Source of the DNA: Clostridium mobile | GTDB lineage: Bacteria; Bacillota; Clostridia; Clostridiales; Clostridiaceae | Assembly: GCF_018918285.1 (NCBI RefSeq) | Contig: NZ_JAHLQF010000003.1 | Span: forward strand, 124,001-188,000 | Length of the DNA stretch: 64,000 nt | Direction of reading: 5' to 3' | Shown here: positions 37,096 to 46,294 of the stretch, piece by piece | Layout: every line of letters begins with the position of its first letter | Position numbering within the stretch: position 1 is the stretch's first letter | The notes under the pieces: model-generated | Seen by the model: only the letters and a program-made list of their open reading frames with translations | The model's database searches: none | What the model was told of the DNA's origin: nothing | Translations under genes and position numbers: made by a program

Positions 37096-37992
37096 TTGAA
37101 AATTAAAGATATAGAAGAGTTAAAGAATGGAGAGAAGGTTCAATTTTACGCTCTTTTAAGTGATAAAAGGACTGGATGGAAAAAGGATGGAACTCCTTAT
37201 TTGCTGATAATAATTCAAGATAGTACAGGAACCTTAGCTTTCCCAATATGGGATAATTATGAAAAATACAACTCGCTACTAGAGGTGAATTCCATAATAG
37301 AAATAAAAGGTATTGTAACTAGATACAATGGAAGCATACAAATTAGAAATCCTATAATAGAAGCTGGTGATGAAAAAATAGACTATTCAGAGTTTGTGCC
37401 TGTGTATGCTATTCCAGAGGAACTAATAAAATATTTCAACAATGTAATAAATAATTTGGAAGAGAAATATAAAAAAATAGCAATAGGTGCTACAGGAGCA
37501 TTTGGGTACAATAAAGAGAGATGGGACGCCTTTTTAAGCTGTGTGGCAGCAGAAAAATTTCATGGAAATAAAAGAGGGGGACTGTTTCTTCATACTGTAG
37601 GAGTAATGAAAGCAATAGAAGATATAACAACAAACTATATAACAAATCCATTTTATATGAGTGCTAAAGATGTAATAAGTAAAGATAGATTAATGCTTAA
37701 AGCTATAGTGCATGATATCATGAAAACAAAAGAATATGATTATAATGGCATAATCAGAAGAAAAGAAATGAAATTAGATCATATAGTACTAGGTGCTTCT
37801 TATGTTAGGGAAATTAATAGAGAGATGGGTAATCCCTTAAATGAAGAAGAGTTAGATGATATATGTTATTCAATATTAGCTCACCATGGAGAATTTGGAA
37901 ATTTTGAACCAAAGGGTATAGAAGATATTTTATTAAACGTAGCGGATATTATAGACAGTCAAGTAGTAAATGCTATAGAAAACAAAATATAG
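37096..37992 (+). CDS. OB-fold/HD-domain phosphohydrolase, YhaM-like 3'-5' exoribonuclease
   Basis: 298 residues. An N-terminal OB-fold nucleic-acid-binding domain (about 15-95; ILLIIIQDSTGTLAFPIWD-like strand, SIIEIKGIVTRYNGSIQIRN) precedes an HD domain (about 150-290) with LFLHTVGVM, AIVHDIMKTKEY, KLDHIVLGASYV and LAHHGEFG, giving the metal-binding His/Asp set. The arrangement matches YhaM/CBF1-type exoribonucleases. In-frame GTG 37093 and TTG 37096 are adjacent; GGTAGGGA suits the TTG. It follows the PBP gene by 22 bases. Confidence 0.85.
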   Translation: MKIKDIEELKNGEKVQFYALLSDKRTGWKKDGTPYLLIIIQDSTGTLAFPIWDNYEKYNSLLEVNSIIEIKGIVTRYNGSIQIRNPIIEAGDEKIDYSEFVPVYAIPEELIKYFNNVINNLEEKYKKIAIGATGAFGYNKERWDAFLSCVAAEKFHGNKRGGLFLHTVGVMKAIEDITTNYITNPFYMSAKDVISKDRLMLKAIVHDIMKTKEYDYNGIIRRKEMKLDHIVLGASYVREINREMGNPLNEEELDDICYSILAHHGEFGNFEPKGIEDILLNVADIIDSQVVNAIENKI

Positions 37993-38004
37993 TGGAGAGC
38001 TTAT

Positions 38005-38607
38005 ATGAAAGGAAAAACCCACGTGGGAGTTGGACTATTAGCTGTAGTAGCTTTATATAATAGGCCCATAGTAGAATCAGATTTATGGGGTTTAGGTATA
38101 GTAACATTAGCCTCTCTATTGCCAGATATAGATCATCCTAAAAGTGTAATAAACAAATATATACTTCCATTTAAGAATAAAATGGCTAAAGTCACTTTAT
38201 ATATATGCTTAGGTATAGTCATAATTTGGTACAGCTATTTATATCAAGGAGGCGAATTTTTAACCTCTCTTGGAATAATATCCATATTAATCGGAATTTC
38301 CTCTCATAGAAATGGATTAACACATAGTTTAACAGGGATGATTATGTTTTCATTTGTTGCAGCTCATCTAGGGAATATTTATAATATTGATAATGTAATT
38401 TATTATTTTATGATTGGATATGGACTACATTTACTTTGTGATATGGGGACAAACAGAGGAGTACCTCTTTTCTATCCCTTTAAGACAAAAAATATGAAGT
38501 TCCCATTTACTTTTAAAACTAATTCTAAAGTAGGGAATACAATAGAAGAGCTTATATTAATAATGGGATTAATATATACAGTATTTAAATTACCTAAATT
38601 GTTTTAG
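38005..38607 (+). CDS. YdjM-family membrane-bound metal-dependent hydrolase
   Basis: 200 residues with four or so membrane helices. Conserved KGKTHVGVGLLA, SLLPDIDHPKS, SSHRNGLTHSL and GYGLHLLCDMGTNRGVPLF supply the His/Asp residues typical of PF04307. Escherichia coli YdjM is LexA-regulated; the family's enzymatic activity is not well defined. ATG 38005 follows GTGGAGAG. It lies 12 bases after the HD-domain gene, so is probably in the same transcript. Confidence 0.85.
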   Translation: MKGKTHVGVGLLAVVALYNRPIVESDLWGLGIVTLASLLPDIDHPKSVINKYILPFKNKMAKVTLYICLGIVIIWYSYLYQGGEFLTSLGIISILIGISSHRNGLTHSLTGMIMFSFVAAHLGNIYNIDNVIYYFMIGYGLHLLCDMGTNRGVPLFYPFKTKNMKFPFTFKTNSKVGNTIEELILIMGLIYTVFKLPKLF

Positions 38608-38686
38608 GCATCTTCAAAAAAATAACTTGCTAGTATGTTGGGCTATTTTGTTGCATCATTGACTAATTATTTTATTTCAGATGCCT
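38606..38686. repeat. 81-bp MITE-like element with 20-bp terminal inverted repeats
   Basis: The left end (38606-38625) and the reverse complement of the right end (38667-38686) agree at 17 of 20 positions, starting with identical AGGCATCT. The interior is non-coding. It overlaps the stop codon of the YdjM-type gene and fills most of the gap before uvrC. It could also serve as a terminator, as the RNA folds into a long hairpin, although no T run follows. Confidence 0.55.
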
Positions 38687-38717
38687 TAAATAGTAGATGT
38701 TAGAATGAGGAGAAGCT

Positions 38718-40583
38718 ATGTTTGATTTTGAATACCAATTAAAAGTACTTCCAGATAAACCTGGAGTCTATATAATGAAGAATGCCTTAGGAGAAGTGAT
38801 ATATGTAGGTAAGGCAAAAGTTTTGAAGAATAGAGTTAGACAGTATTTTCAAAATTCAAGAAACCATTCTGAAAAAGTAAAAGCTATGGTAAAAAATATA
38901 AGTGAGTTTGAGTATATTATAACTGACTCTGAAATAGAAGCATTAATATTAGAGTGTAATCTTATTAAAAAATATAGACCTAGATATAATATACTTCTAA
39001 AAGATGATAAGGGATATCCACATATAAAAATAACAATAAATGAAGATTTCCCGAGGGTTTTTGTTACTAGAGTTATAGCAAAGGATGGAGGAAAGTATTT
39101 TGGACCTTATACTGATGCTACAGCTGTATATGAAACCATAGAGCTTATAAAAAAAATATTTCCTGTTAGAACGTGTAAAAAAAGCATAAAAGAAGATGGG
39201 GTTAAAACAAGACCTTGTTTAAATTATCATATAGGACTCTGTAAGGCTCCTTGTGGTAGAAATATATCAAAGGAAGATTATAATAAAATAATAGAAGATA
39301 TAATAGATTTGTTATCAGGAAAAGATAAAAACATAACTCAAAATATGAAGAAAGAAATGGAGGAAGCGGCTGAAAATTTAGAGTTTGAAAAAGCTGCTGC
39401 TCTAAGAGATAAAATATCTTCTATAGAAAAAATAAGAGAAAAACAAAAGATAATTACTGGAAATTATGAGAATGAAGATTTTATAAATATTTTTAGTGAT
39501 GAAAAGGATAGTTGTGTTCAAATATTCTTTTTAAGAGAAGGTAAAATAGTAGGCAGGGAGCATTTCATGCTTGAAAATACTTCTGGTATGGAAGATGGGG
39601 AAATTCTCCTAAACTTTGTAAAGAATTTCTATGGAGGAACTGCTTTTGTGCCGAAGAGTATATATATTACAAGTCTAGAAGACAAAGATTTAATTGAAGA
39701 ATGGCTCACTATTAAAAGAGGTTCCAAAGTATGGATTAAAATTCCTCAAAAGGGAGAGAAGAAAAACATACTAGAATTAGTAGGGAAAAATGCTAAATTC
39801 ACATTAGAACAATTTAAGTTAAAAATATTACAAGATAAAGAAATACACCAAAGTGCATTAAAAGAGTTAAAGGCTTTATTAGAATTAGAGGAAATGCCTA
39901 TGAGGATAGAAGCCTATGATATATCAAACATACAAGGAGTAGATTCCGTAGGCAGCATGGTAGTATTCGAAAATGGGAAAAGCAAAAATAGTGACTATAG
40001 AAGATTTAAAATAAACACAGTTATAGGACCAAATGACTACGATAGCATGAGAGAAGTGTTAACTCGTAGATTTGAGCATGGTTTAAAGGAGATAAAAGAG
40101 ATTCAACAAAGAAATATCCAATTAAGTTCTGGTAAATTTTGTGTATTTCCAGATTTGATATTGATGGATGGAGGAAAAGGTCAAGTAAACATCGCATTAG
40201 AGGTTTTGGAAAAACTAAATATACAAATACCTGTATGTGGAATGGTAAAAGATGATAATCACAATACTAGAGGTCTAATATATAATAATAATGAGTTGAT
40301 TTTAAAAGAGGGGTCTAATTTAAAAAGACTAATAGCTAGAATACAGGATGAAGTTCATAGATTCGCCATAACTTATCATAGAACTTTAAGAGATAAGAGA
40401 GTTTTAAAATCCATATTAGACGAAGTGCCTAATATAGGGGAGAAGAGAAAAAAAGAATTGCTTAAGAAATTTGGCGGAGTAGAGAATATAAAAACAGCTA
40501 GTTATGATGAATTAATAAGCACTCCTTCTATAGATAAAAAAGCAGCTCAAAGCATATTGGATTTTTTTAGGAAAGATCAATAA
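38718..40583 (+). CDS. uvrC: excinuclease ABC subunit C
   Basis: 621 residues. GIY-YIG nuclease (about 14-95; PGVYIMKNALGEVIYVGKAK), a cysteine cluster near 150-175 (CKKS...RPCLNYHIGLCKAPC), a UVR domain near 205-240 (ENLEFEKAAALRDKI) that meets UvrB, the RNase H-like endonuclease (AYDISNIQGVDSVGSMVVFE, LILMDGGKGQVN, HRFAITYHR) and C-terminal helix-hairpin-helix motifs (VPNIGEKRKKELLKKFG). It makes both incisions in nucleotide excision repair. ATG 38718 follows GAGGAGAAG. Confidence 0.97.
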   Translation: MFDFEYQLKVLPDKPGVYIMKNALGEVIYVGKAKVLKNRVRQYFQNSRNHSEKVKAMVKNISEFEYIITDSEIEALILECNLIKKYRPRYNILLKDDKGYPHIKITINEDFPRVFVTRVIAKDGGKYFGPYTDATAVYETIELIKKIFPVRTCKKSIKEDGVKTRPCLNYHIGLCKAPCGRNISKEDYNKIIEDIIDLLSGKDKNITQNMKKEMEEAAENLEFEKAAALRDKISSIEKIREKQKIITGNYENEDFINIFSDEKDSCVQIFFLREGKIVGREHFMLENTSGMEDGEILLNFVKNFYGGTAFVPKSIYITSLEDKDLIEEWLTIKRGSKVWIKIPQKGEKKNILELVGKNAKFTLEQFKLKILQDKEIHQSALKELKALLELEEMPMRIEAYDISNIQGVDSVGSMVVFENGKSKNSDYRRFKINTVIGPNDYDSMREVLTRRFEHGLKEIKEIQQRNIQLSSGKFCVFPDLILMDGGKGQVNIALEVLEKLNIQIPVCGMVKDDNHNTRGLIYNNNELILKEGSNLKRLIARIQDEVHRFAITYHRTLRDKRVLKSILDEVPNIGEKRKKELLKKFGGVENIKTASYDELISTPSIDKKAAQSILDFFRKDQ

Positions 40584-40692
40584 CTCTGAATATATGAAGT
40601 AGAAAGTGACTAGAATATAAATATTGATAAAGAAATCTTTATACATTATACTTATTAATGATACATAATAATCGTTTCAAGGAGATAAAAAT

Positions 40693-41610
40693 ATGAATCA
40701 GTACAAAGATTTTATAATTATGCTAGAAAAAATCTTAGGAAAAGATAATGTTAAAATAGATGAACCCATGAAAAAACACACATCTTTTAGAGTAGGGGGA
40801 CCGGTAGATATATTAGTCACTCCTGAATCCTATGATCAGGTTAGAGAAGTGGTTGAAGTTTCTAAGAAGAATAATGTACCTCTTTTAATTCTTGGAAATG
40901 GATCTAATCTTTTAGTAAGAGACGGAGGAGTAAGAGGTATAATAATGAAACTCTGTAAGTTAGATGATATTAAAGTTGAAGGAAATAAAATAATTGCTCA
41001 AAGTGGAGCATTACTTTCAAAGGTTTCTAATATAGCTGCCCAAAATTGTTTAGCAGGATTTGAGTTTGCTAGCGGGATACCTGGAAGTGTTGGAGGGGCT
41101 CTTACTATGAATGCAGGTGCTTATAATGGAGAAATTTCTCAAGTAATAGAAAGTGCCTATGTACTTAATAATAATGGAGAATTTAAAAAATTAACTAAAG
41201 AGGAACTAGAACTGGGCTATAGAATGAGCTCTATAATAAAGTATGGTTATACTGTAGTGGAAGCTGTATTTAACTTAAATAATGGAGAACAAGAAAAGAT
41301 ATATGGAAGAATACAAGACTTATCACAGAGAAGAAGAGATAAGCAACCTTTAGAATATCCATCAGCAGGAAGTACTTTTAAAAGACCAGAAGGACATTTT
41401 GCTGCAAAATTAATAGAAGACAGTGGACTAAAGGGTGCAAATGTAGGAGATGCTGAAGTATCAAAAAAACACTCAGGTTTCATAATTAATAAAGGAAACG
41501 CAACGGCAAAAGATATAATTAAGTTAATAGAAATGGTTCAAAAGACAGTAAGAGAAAAATATGATATTGACCTTCATACAGAGGTTATGATAGTAGGGGA
41601 AGATAACTAA
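40693..41610 (+). CDS. murB: UDP-N-acetylenolpyruvoylglucosamine reductase
   Basis: 305 residues, type II MurB. The FAD-binding [40 protein letters not shown] and the [13 protein letters not shown] loop, whose serine is the expected proton donor, are intact. The C-terminal [19 protein letters not shown] is also conserved. It reduces UDP-GlcNAc-enolpyruvate to UDP-MurNAc. ATG 40693 follows AAGGAGAT. First gene before the rapZ-yvcK-whiA group, separated from it by a hairpin. Confidence 0.97.
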   Translation: MNQYKDFIIMLEKILGKDNVKIDEPMKKHTSFRVGGPVDILVTPESYDQVREVVEVSKKNNVPLLILGNGSNLLVRDGGVRGIIMKLCKLDDIKVEGNKIIAQSGALLSKVSNIAAQNCLAGFEFASGIPGSVGGALTMNAGAYNGEISQVIESAYVLNNNGEFKKLTKEELELGYRMSSIIKYGYTVVEAVFNLNNGEQEKIYGRIQDLSQRRRDKQPLEYPSAGSTFKRPEGHFAAKLIEDSGLKGANVGDAEVSKKHSGFIINKGNATAKDIIKLIEMVQKTVREKYDIDLHTEVMIVGEDN

Positions 41611-41621
41611 AGGTAGTAAAG

Positions 41622-41665
41622 GTTAAGGATAAAAATAAATAGTTTGTCCTTAACTTTTATTTTTA
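41622..41665 (+). terminator. terminator after murB
   Basis: GTTAAGGA (41622-41629) pairs with TCCTTAAC (41647-41654), followed by T-rich TTTTATTTTT. Confidence 0.7.
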
Positions 41666-41752
41666 AGTTTGTTTTATTATTAAATATTATGGTATTCTAT
41701 AATTAAAAGTAAGTGTTATAGAAATTTGGTGAGCTATACAAGGAGGAAGAAT

Positions 41753-42637
41753 ATGAGATTTGTCATAGTTACTGGTTTATCTGGCGCAGGAAAAACTCAA
41801 GCAATAAGAAGTTTAGAGGACTTAGGCTACTTTTGTGTTGATAATTTGCCCCCAACCCTAATTCCTAAATTTGCTGAAGCTTGTTGCCAAACAGATGGAA
41901 GGATAAATAAAATTGCTGTAGTTATAGATATCAGAGGGGGAGAATTCTTTGATGATTTATTTGAAAGTTTAAAATATATAAAGAACCAAGGCTATAAATA
42001 TGAAATATTATTCTTAAATGCTTCCGATGAAGTGCTGGTTAAAAGATTTAAAGAATCTAGAAGGAAGCATCCTCTAGCACCAGATGGTAGAATACTAAAT
42101 GGTATTCTAATGGAAAGAAATAGATTAAGAGAAGTAAAAGATAGAGCAAGCAATATAATTGACACTTCGAATTTTTCAACCATGAAATTAAGAGAAGAAA
42201 TTACAAAAATATATGGAGAAGAAGGCCAAATAGAAACTCAACTTATAATTACAGTAGTTTCTTTTGGATTTAAATATGGCATACCATTAGATTCTGATTT
42301 AGTATTCGATGTAAGATTCCTGCCTAATCCATATTATATTCCTGAGCTAAAGGAATATTCGGGAAATGATGATCAAGTGGTAAATTATGTAATGGGTTAT
42401 GATGTAACTACAAAATTTATAGAGAAATTACAAGATATGATGGAATTTTTAATTCCTAATTATATAAAAGAAGGTAAAAAACAATTGATAATATCTATTG
42501 GATGTACGGGAGGAAGACATCGTTCAGTAGCTATAGCTAATGCTATTTATGAAATATTAAAAAATAAGAATTATAAAGTTAATAGAGACCATAGAGATAT
42601 TCAGCAAGATGTTAGTAGGGATGGTAAAAAGTCATGA
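41753..42637 (+). CDS. rapZ: RapZ/YvcJ-family nucleotide-binding protein
   Basis: 294 residues. Walker [11 protein letters not shown] (about 8-17), [13 protein letters not shown], a Walker B-like [34 protein letters not shown] and the C-terminal [19 protein letters not shown]. The family hydrolyses GTP/ATP and in E. coli is an RNA adaptor; in Firmicutes it is encoded with yvcK and whiA. AAGGAGG is just before ATG 41753 (an upstream in-frame TTG at 41726 has no site). The stop overlaps the yvcK ATG by 4 bases. Confidence 0.95.
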   Translation: MRFVIVTGLSGAGKTQAIRSLEDLGYFCVDNLPPTLIPKFAEACCQTDGRINKIAVVIDIRGGEFFDDLFESLKYIKNQGYKYEILFLNASDEVLVKRFKESRRKHPLAPDGRILNGILMERNRLREVKDRASNIIDTSNFSTMKLREEITKIYGEEGQIETQLIITVVSFGFKYGIPLDSDLVFDVRFLPNPYYIPELKEYSGNDDQVVNYVMGYDVTTKFIEKLQDMMEFLIPNYIKEGKKQLIISIGCTGGRHRSVAIANAIYEILKNKNYKVNRDHRDIQQDVSRDGKKS

Positions 42638-43971
42638 AAATAAGTGATTGGCTAAGACCAGGTATTAAGGTTAAGAGGTGGATATTATTTTTATTTACAG
42701 GAATACTCTTTATAGCTTTTGCACTTATCGAATTTGTTAGAAATCGTCTGTATAGTTACTACTATATAGCTTTTTATATATTTTTATTAGCAACGGGTAT
42801 ATTTATGATATATATATCTGTTACCCAGGGAATGAGATCTATAATTGCACTTATAAATAAAGGATATTTAAATGTTTCCATAGACTCTAAAAAATTAGAA
42901 ACATTGATATATGAAAAAAGGCTCCTAGTTAAAGGCCCTAAAATAGTAGCTATAGGTGGTGGAACAGGTTTGTCTACCATGCTTAGAGGATTAAAGCATT
43001 ATACTTCAAATATAACGGCAATAGTTACGGTAGCAGACGATGGAGGAGGTTCTGGAGATTTAAGAGAAGATTTAGGAATACTTCCACCGGGAGATATTAG
43101 AAACTGTATATTGGCCTTATCTGATACAGAACCGTTAATGGAAGAGCTTCTTCAATATAGATTTAAGGATGGTAGATTAAAGAACCAAAGTTTTGGTAAT
43201 TTGTTTTTAGCTGCTATGGATGGTATTTCAAATAACTTTGAAGAAGCTGTGCAAAAGATGAGTTCAGTATTGGCGGTGACAGGAAAAGTTATTCCTGTTA
43301 CTTTGGATGATATGGTATTAATGGCGAAACTTAAAAATGGTTCAATTGTAAAGGGAGAGTCAAGCATACCAGAGGAAGCTATGAAGCAAAATAGTAAAAT
43401 AGATAGAATTTTTATTGAACCTCAGGATGCTAGGGCGCTAAGCGAAGCTGTTAACTCTATTTTAGAAGCAGATGCTATAATATTGGGACCAGGTAGTCTA
43501 TATACTAGTGTCATTCCAAATTTATTAGTAAAAGAAATAGGTCTTGCACTACATAAGACTGAGGCTTTAAAGATCTATGTATCAAATATTATGACTCAGC
43601 CAGGTGAGACAGGTGGATATACAGTTTCTGACCATATTAAAGCCTTATATAAACATAGCGGTAATGGAATAGTGAATTATGTAGTGGTTAATAAAGGAAA
43701 AATTGAAAAAGATATGGAAGGCAAGTATAAGGAAGAAGCTTCTCATATTGTAGAGATAGACGAAGAGAATATAAAAAATCTTAATGTAAAAATAATAGAA
43801 GGAGATTTTGTAACTGTTAGAAATGGGCTAATAAGACATAATTCCGAAAAATTAGCTTCCATATTAATAGAAACAATAATGGAAAAGAAATTACTTTATG
43901 ATAGAAAAAAGATAATTGAGTACTTCTATTTATCAGAAAGATTAAAGGATAGGAATAAAAAAAATAAATAG
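42634..43971 (+). CDS. yvcK: YvcK/CofD-like gluconeogenesis and morphogenesis factor
   Basis: 445 residues. Two N-terminal membrane helices (about 18-36 and 42-62), found in many clostridial versions, precede the CofD-like domain with [61 protein letters not shown] and [16 protein letters not shown]. YvcK binds UDP-sugars and is needed for growth on gluconeogenic carbon and for normal cell-wall synthesis in Bacillus. Translationally coupled to rapZ; whiA follows 12 bases later. Confidence 0.93.
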   Translation: MKISDWLRPGIKVKRWILFLFTGILFIAFALIEFVRNRLYSYYYIAFYIFLLATGIFMIYISVTQGMRSIIALINKGYLNVSIDSKKLETLIYEKRLLVKGPKIVAIGGGTGLSTMLRGLKHYTSNITAIVTVADDGGGSGDLREDLGILPPGDIRNCILALSDTEPLMEELLQYRFKDGRLKNQSFGNLFLAAMDGISNNFEEAVQKMSSVLAVTGKVIPVTLDDMVLMAKLKNGSIVKGESSIPEEAMKQNSKIDRIFIEPQDARALSEAVNSILEADAIILGPGSLYTSVIPNLLVKEIGLALHKTEALKIYVSNIMTQPGETGGYTVSDHIKALYKHSGNGIVNYVVVNKGKIEKDMEGKYKEEASHIVEIDEENIKNLNVKIIEGDFVTVRNGLIRHNSEKLASILIETIMEKKLLYDRKKIIEYFYLSERLKDRNKKNK

Positions 43972-43983
43972 GGAGAAAAAAAT

Positions 43984-44937
43984 ATGTCATTTTCAGCTAA
44001 AGTTAAGAATGAAGTTTGCAGATATACTAATCTCACAAGAGAAGAAGCATTGGCACAACTATCAGCAATCATGAGAGTAAGCGGTACTTTAATCTTTAGT
44101 GGTAATAAGCAGTTAGGTTTAAAAATAACCACAGAAAACCCCGCTATTGCTAGGTTGGTATTTAAAATATTAAAAGAATATTTTAATATTCACACTAAGA
44201 TAATGGTGAAGAAAAGCAACTCCTTTAAGAAAAATAATGTATATATTATTGTTATTGGAGAGGACATAGATGTAAAAGAATTTCTAAAAGAAACAGAGGT
44301 ATTAAAAGGAGAAGAAGGAATATTAGTACTAAATTATGATATTTCAAGTAACATGATAAAAGATGATAAAACTCGTAGAGCCTATATAAGAGGTGCTTTT
44401 TTAGGGGGGGGAAGCATAAGTAACCCTGAAAAGACATATCATTTAGAATTTGTTACCAATAATAGTAATTATGCTGATAATTTAAGTAAAGTTATAAATA
44501 CCTATGGATTAAATGCTAAAGTTATACAAAGAAAGAATAGCTATATAGTGTATTTAAAAGAGGGGGAGCAGATTATAGACTTACTGAATATAATAGGTGC
44601 CCATTCTTCTCTTTTAGAATTAGAAAATGTAAGAATCATGAAAGAAATGAGAAATAACGTAAATAGGTTAGTGAATTGCGAAACAGCAAACTTAAGTAAA
44701 ACTGTAAATGCTGCAGTAAGGCAGGCGGAGAGTATAAAACTTATACAACAAGAAATAGGACTTAAGCGTCTCCCTCAAAATTTAAGAGAGATTGCGGAAT
44801 TGAGATTAAAATTTCCTGATGAATCATTAAAAGAATTAGGGGAAATGCTTAATCCTCCTGTTGGAAAATCAGGCGTAAATCATAGACTTAGAAAAATTGA
44901 AAAGATCGCAGAAGAACTGAGAAGGGAAGGAAGGTAA
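43984..44937 (+). CDS. whiA: DNA-binding protein WhiA
   Basis: 317 residues. The N-terminal LAGLIDADG-homing-endonuclease-like fold (RRAYIRGAFLGGGSISNPEK is the degenerate core) and C-terminal HTH (LRLKFPDESLKELGEMLN, then VGKSGVNHRLRKIEKIAEEL) are intact. It regulates sporulation in Streptomyces and division/chromosome segregation in Bacillus. The order rapZ-yvcK-whiA is conserved in Firmicutes. ATG 43984 after GGGAGAAAA. Confidence 0.96.
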   Translation: MSFSAKVKNEVCRYTNLTREEALAQLSAIMRVSGTLIFSGNKQLGLKITTENPAIARLVFKILKEYFNIHTKIMVKKSNSFKKNNVYIIVIGEDIDVKEFLKETEVLKGEEGILVLNYDISSNMIKDDKTRRAYIRGAFLGGGSISNPEKTYHLEFVTNNSNYADNLSKVINTYGLNAKVIQRKNSYIVYLKEGEQIIDLLNIIGAHSSLLELENVRIMKEMRNNVNRLVNCETANLSKTVNAAVRQAESIKLIQQEIGLKRLPQNLREIAELRLKFPDESLKELGEMLNPPVGKSGVNHRLRKIEKIAEELRREGR

Positions 44938-44946
44938 AAATGGACT

Positions 44947-46275
44947 ATGTCTAAGCATGAAGAAGTTATAAGATATATTAGCAATTTGTCTGTTGGAGCG
45001 AAAATATCTGTAAGAACCATAGCTAGCCTGTTAAACATCAGCGAAGGAACTGCATATAGGGCAATAAAAGAGTGTGAGGAAAGAGGCATAGTAACTACAA
45101 TCCCAAGGATAGGCACTATAAGGATAGAGAAAGTAGAGAAAAAGAATAAAGAGGTCTTAACTTTTGGTGAAATAGTTGGAATTGTAGATGGAAATATTGC
45201 TGCAGGTAAGAATGGAATACATAAAAAGTTAGAGCATTTTATAATAGGGGCAATGACTCCCGAAGCCATTGAAGAGTATATTACTCCAGGCTCTCTTTTT
45301 ATAGCTGGTAACAGAGAAGAGGTCCAAGAATTAGCATTGGTAAATGATTGTGGCATAATAATAACTGGTGGATTTAAATGTAGTGATAAAATAAAGAGAT
45401 TAGCAGATTATAATGAAATGCCTGTAATCTGTACTTTATATGATACATTCACCGTAGCTAGCATGATAAATAAAGCTATATGGGAAAATACAGTGAAGAA
45501 GGAGATAATACTCATAGAGGATATAATGGATTATGAATATCCATATTTAAAAACCGATGATACTGTATCTTCTTGGAGAAAGCTGATTGAAAGTACTTCA
45601 CAAGTTGAATTTCCAGTAGTTAATGATCAGATGAAATTCATGGGATTAATCACCTTGAAAGAATTAAAATCTAATTTAAGTGAAGATATGCAGATTGAAA
45701 AATTAATGAGAAAAAACGTAACTACCTTAGAGCCTACAACCACTGTAGCCTATGCTGCTCACGTGATTGAAGGAGAAGGAGTACAGTTTTGTCCCGTTGT
45801 AGATAACAAAAGGTTTGTTGGTAGTGTTAAAAGAGGAGACATAATTAAGGCATTAAAACATGCAGCAAGGCAACCAAAGATAGAGGAAAATATAGAAAAT
45901 ATAGTATTAAAGAAATTTAAGTATGCATGGGAAGGGGAACAAATGCATTTCTATGGAAGAGTTACTTCCGAAATGATAGATCCTATAGGTACTGCTTCAT
46001 GGAGTGCTTTAAATATGCTAATTTCTACTATGGCATTGATTTGCCTCAATGAAGAAGATAGTATCAGCTTATTTGTAGATAATATATCTACATACTTTAT
46101 GAAGCCTGTTCAGATAGATACGGATATAGATGCATATGTAAATATAATTGATAGAGGAAAAACCTTCTGTAAGGTCATGGGAAGAAGCTTTTGTAAAGTA
46201 GAGATAGTTATGTATGATGGTAAAAAAGATTTGATAGCTAAATCCTTTGTTTCTGCAAAGGTTACAAGAAAATGA
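44947..46275 (+). CDS. HTH-DRTGG-CBS-HotDog regulator (YtoI-like)
   Basis: 442 residues in four modules: an N-terminal winged HTH (about 1-65; ISVRTIASLLNISEGTAYRA), a DRTGG domain (about 75-185), a CBS pair (about 195-310; EFPVVNDQMKFMGLITLKEL, CPVVDNKRFVGSVKRGDI) and a HotDog thioesterase-like domain (about 325-440; MLISTMALICLNEE, IDAYVNIIDRGKTFCKVMGR). It is probably a ligand-sensing transcription factor; the ligand is unknown, though CBS and DRTGG domains suggest a nucleotide. ATG 44947 is 11 bases after AAGGAAGG. It sits between whiA and dnaE. Confidence 0.88.
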   Translation: MSKHEEVIRYISNLSVGAKISVRTIASLLNISEGTAYRAIKECEERGIVTTIPRIGTIRIEKVEKKNKEVLTFGEIVGIVDGNIAAGKNGIHKKLEHFIIGAMTPEAIEEYITPGSLFIAGNREEVQELALVNDCGIIITGGFKCSDKIKRLADYNEMPVICTLYDTFTVASMINKAIWENTVKKEIILIEDIMDYEYPYLKTDDTVSSWRKLIESTSQVEFPVVNDQMKFMGLITLKELKSNLSEDMQIEKLMRKNVTTLEPTTTVAYAAHVIEGEGVQFCPVVDNKRFVGSVKRGDIIKALKHAARQPKIEENIENIVLKKFKYAWEGEQMHFYGRVTSEMIDPIGTASWSALNMLISTMALICLNEEDSISLFVDNISTYFMKPVQIDTDIDAYVNIIDRGKTFCKVMGRSFCKVEIVMYDGKKDLIAKSFVSAKVTRK

Positions 46276-46294
46276 TAGTGGGAGGAAGAGGCGT

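Noticed and set aside
37096-37992. HD-domain protein as a CRISPR- or phage-defence nuclease
   Set aside because: The OB-plus-HD layout is that of YhaM-type exoribonuclease and the neighbours are housekeeping genes.
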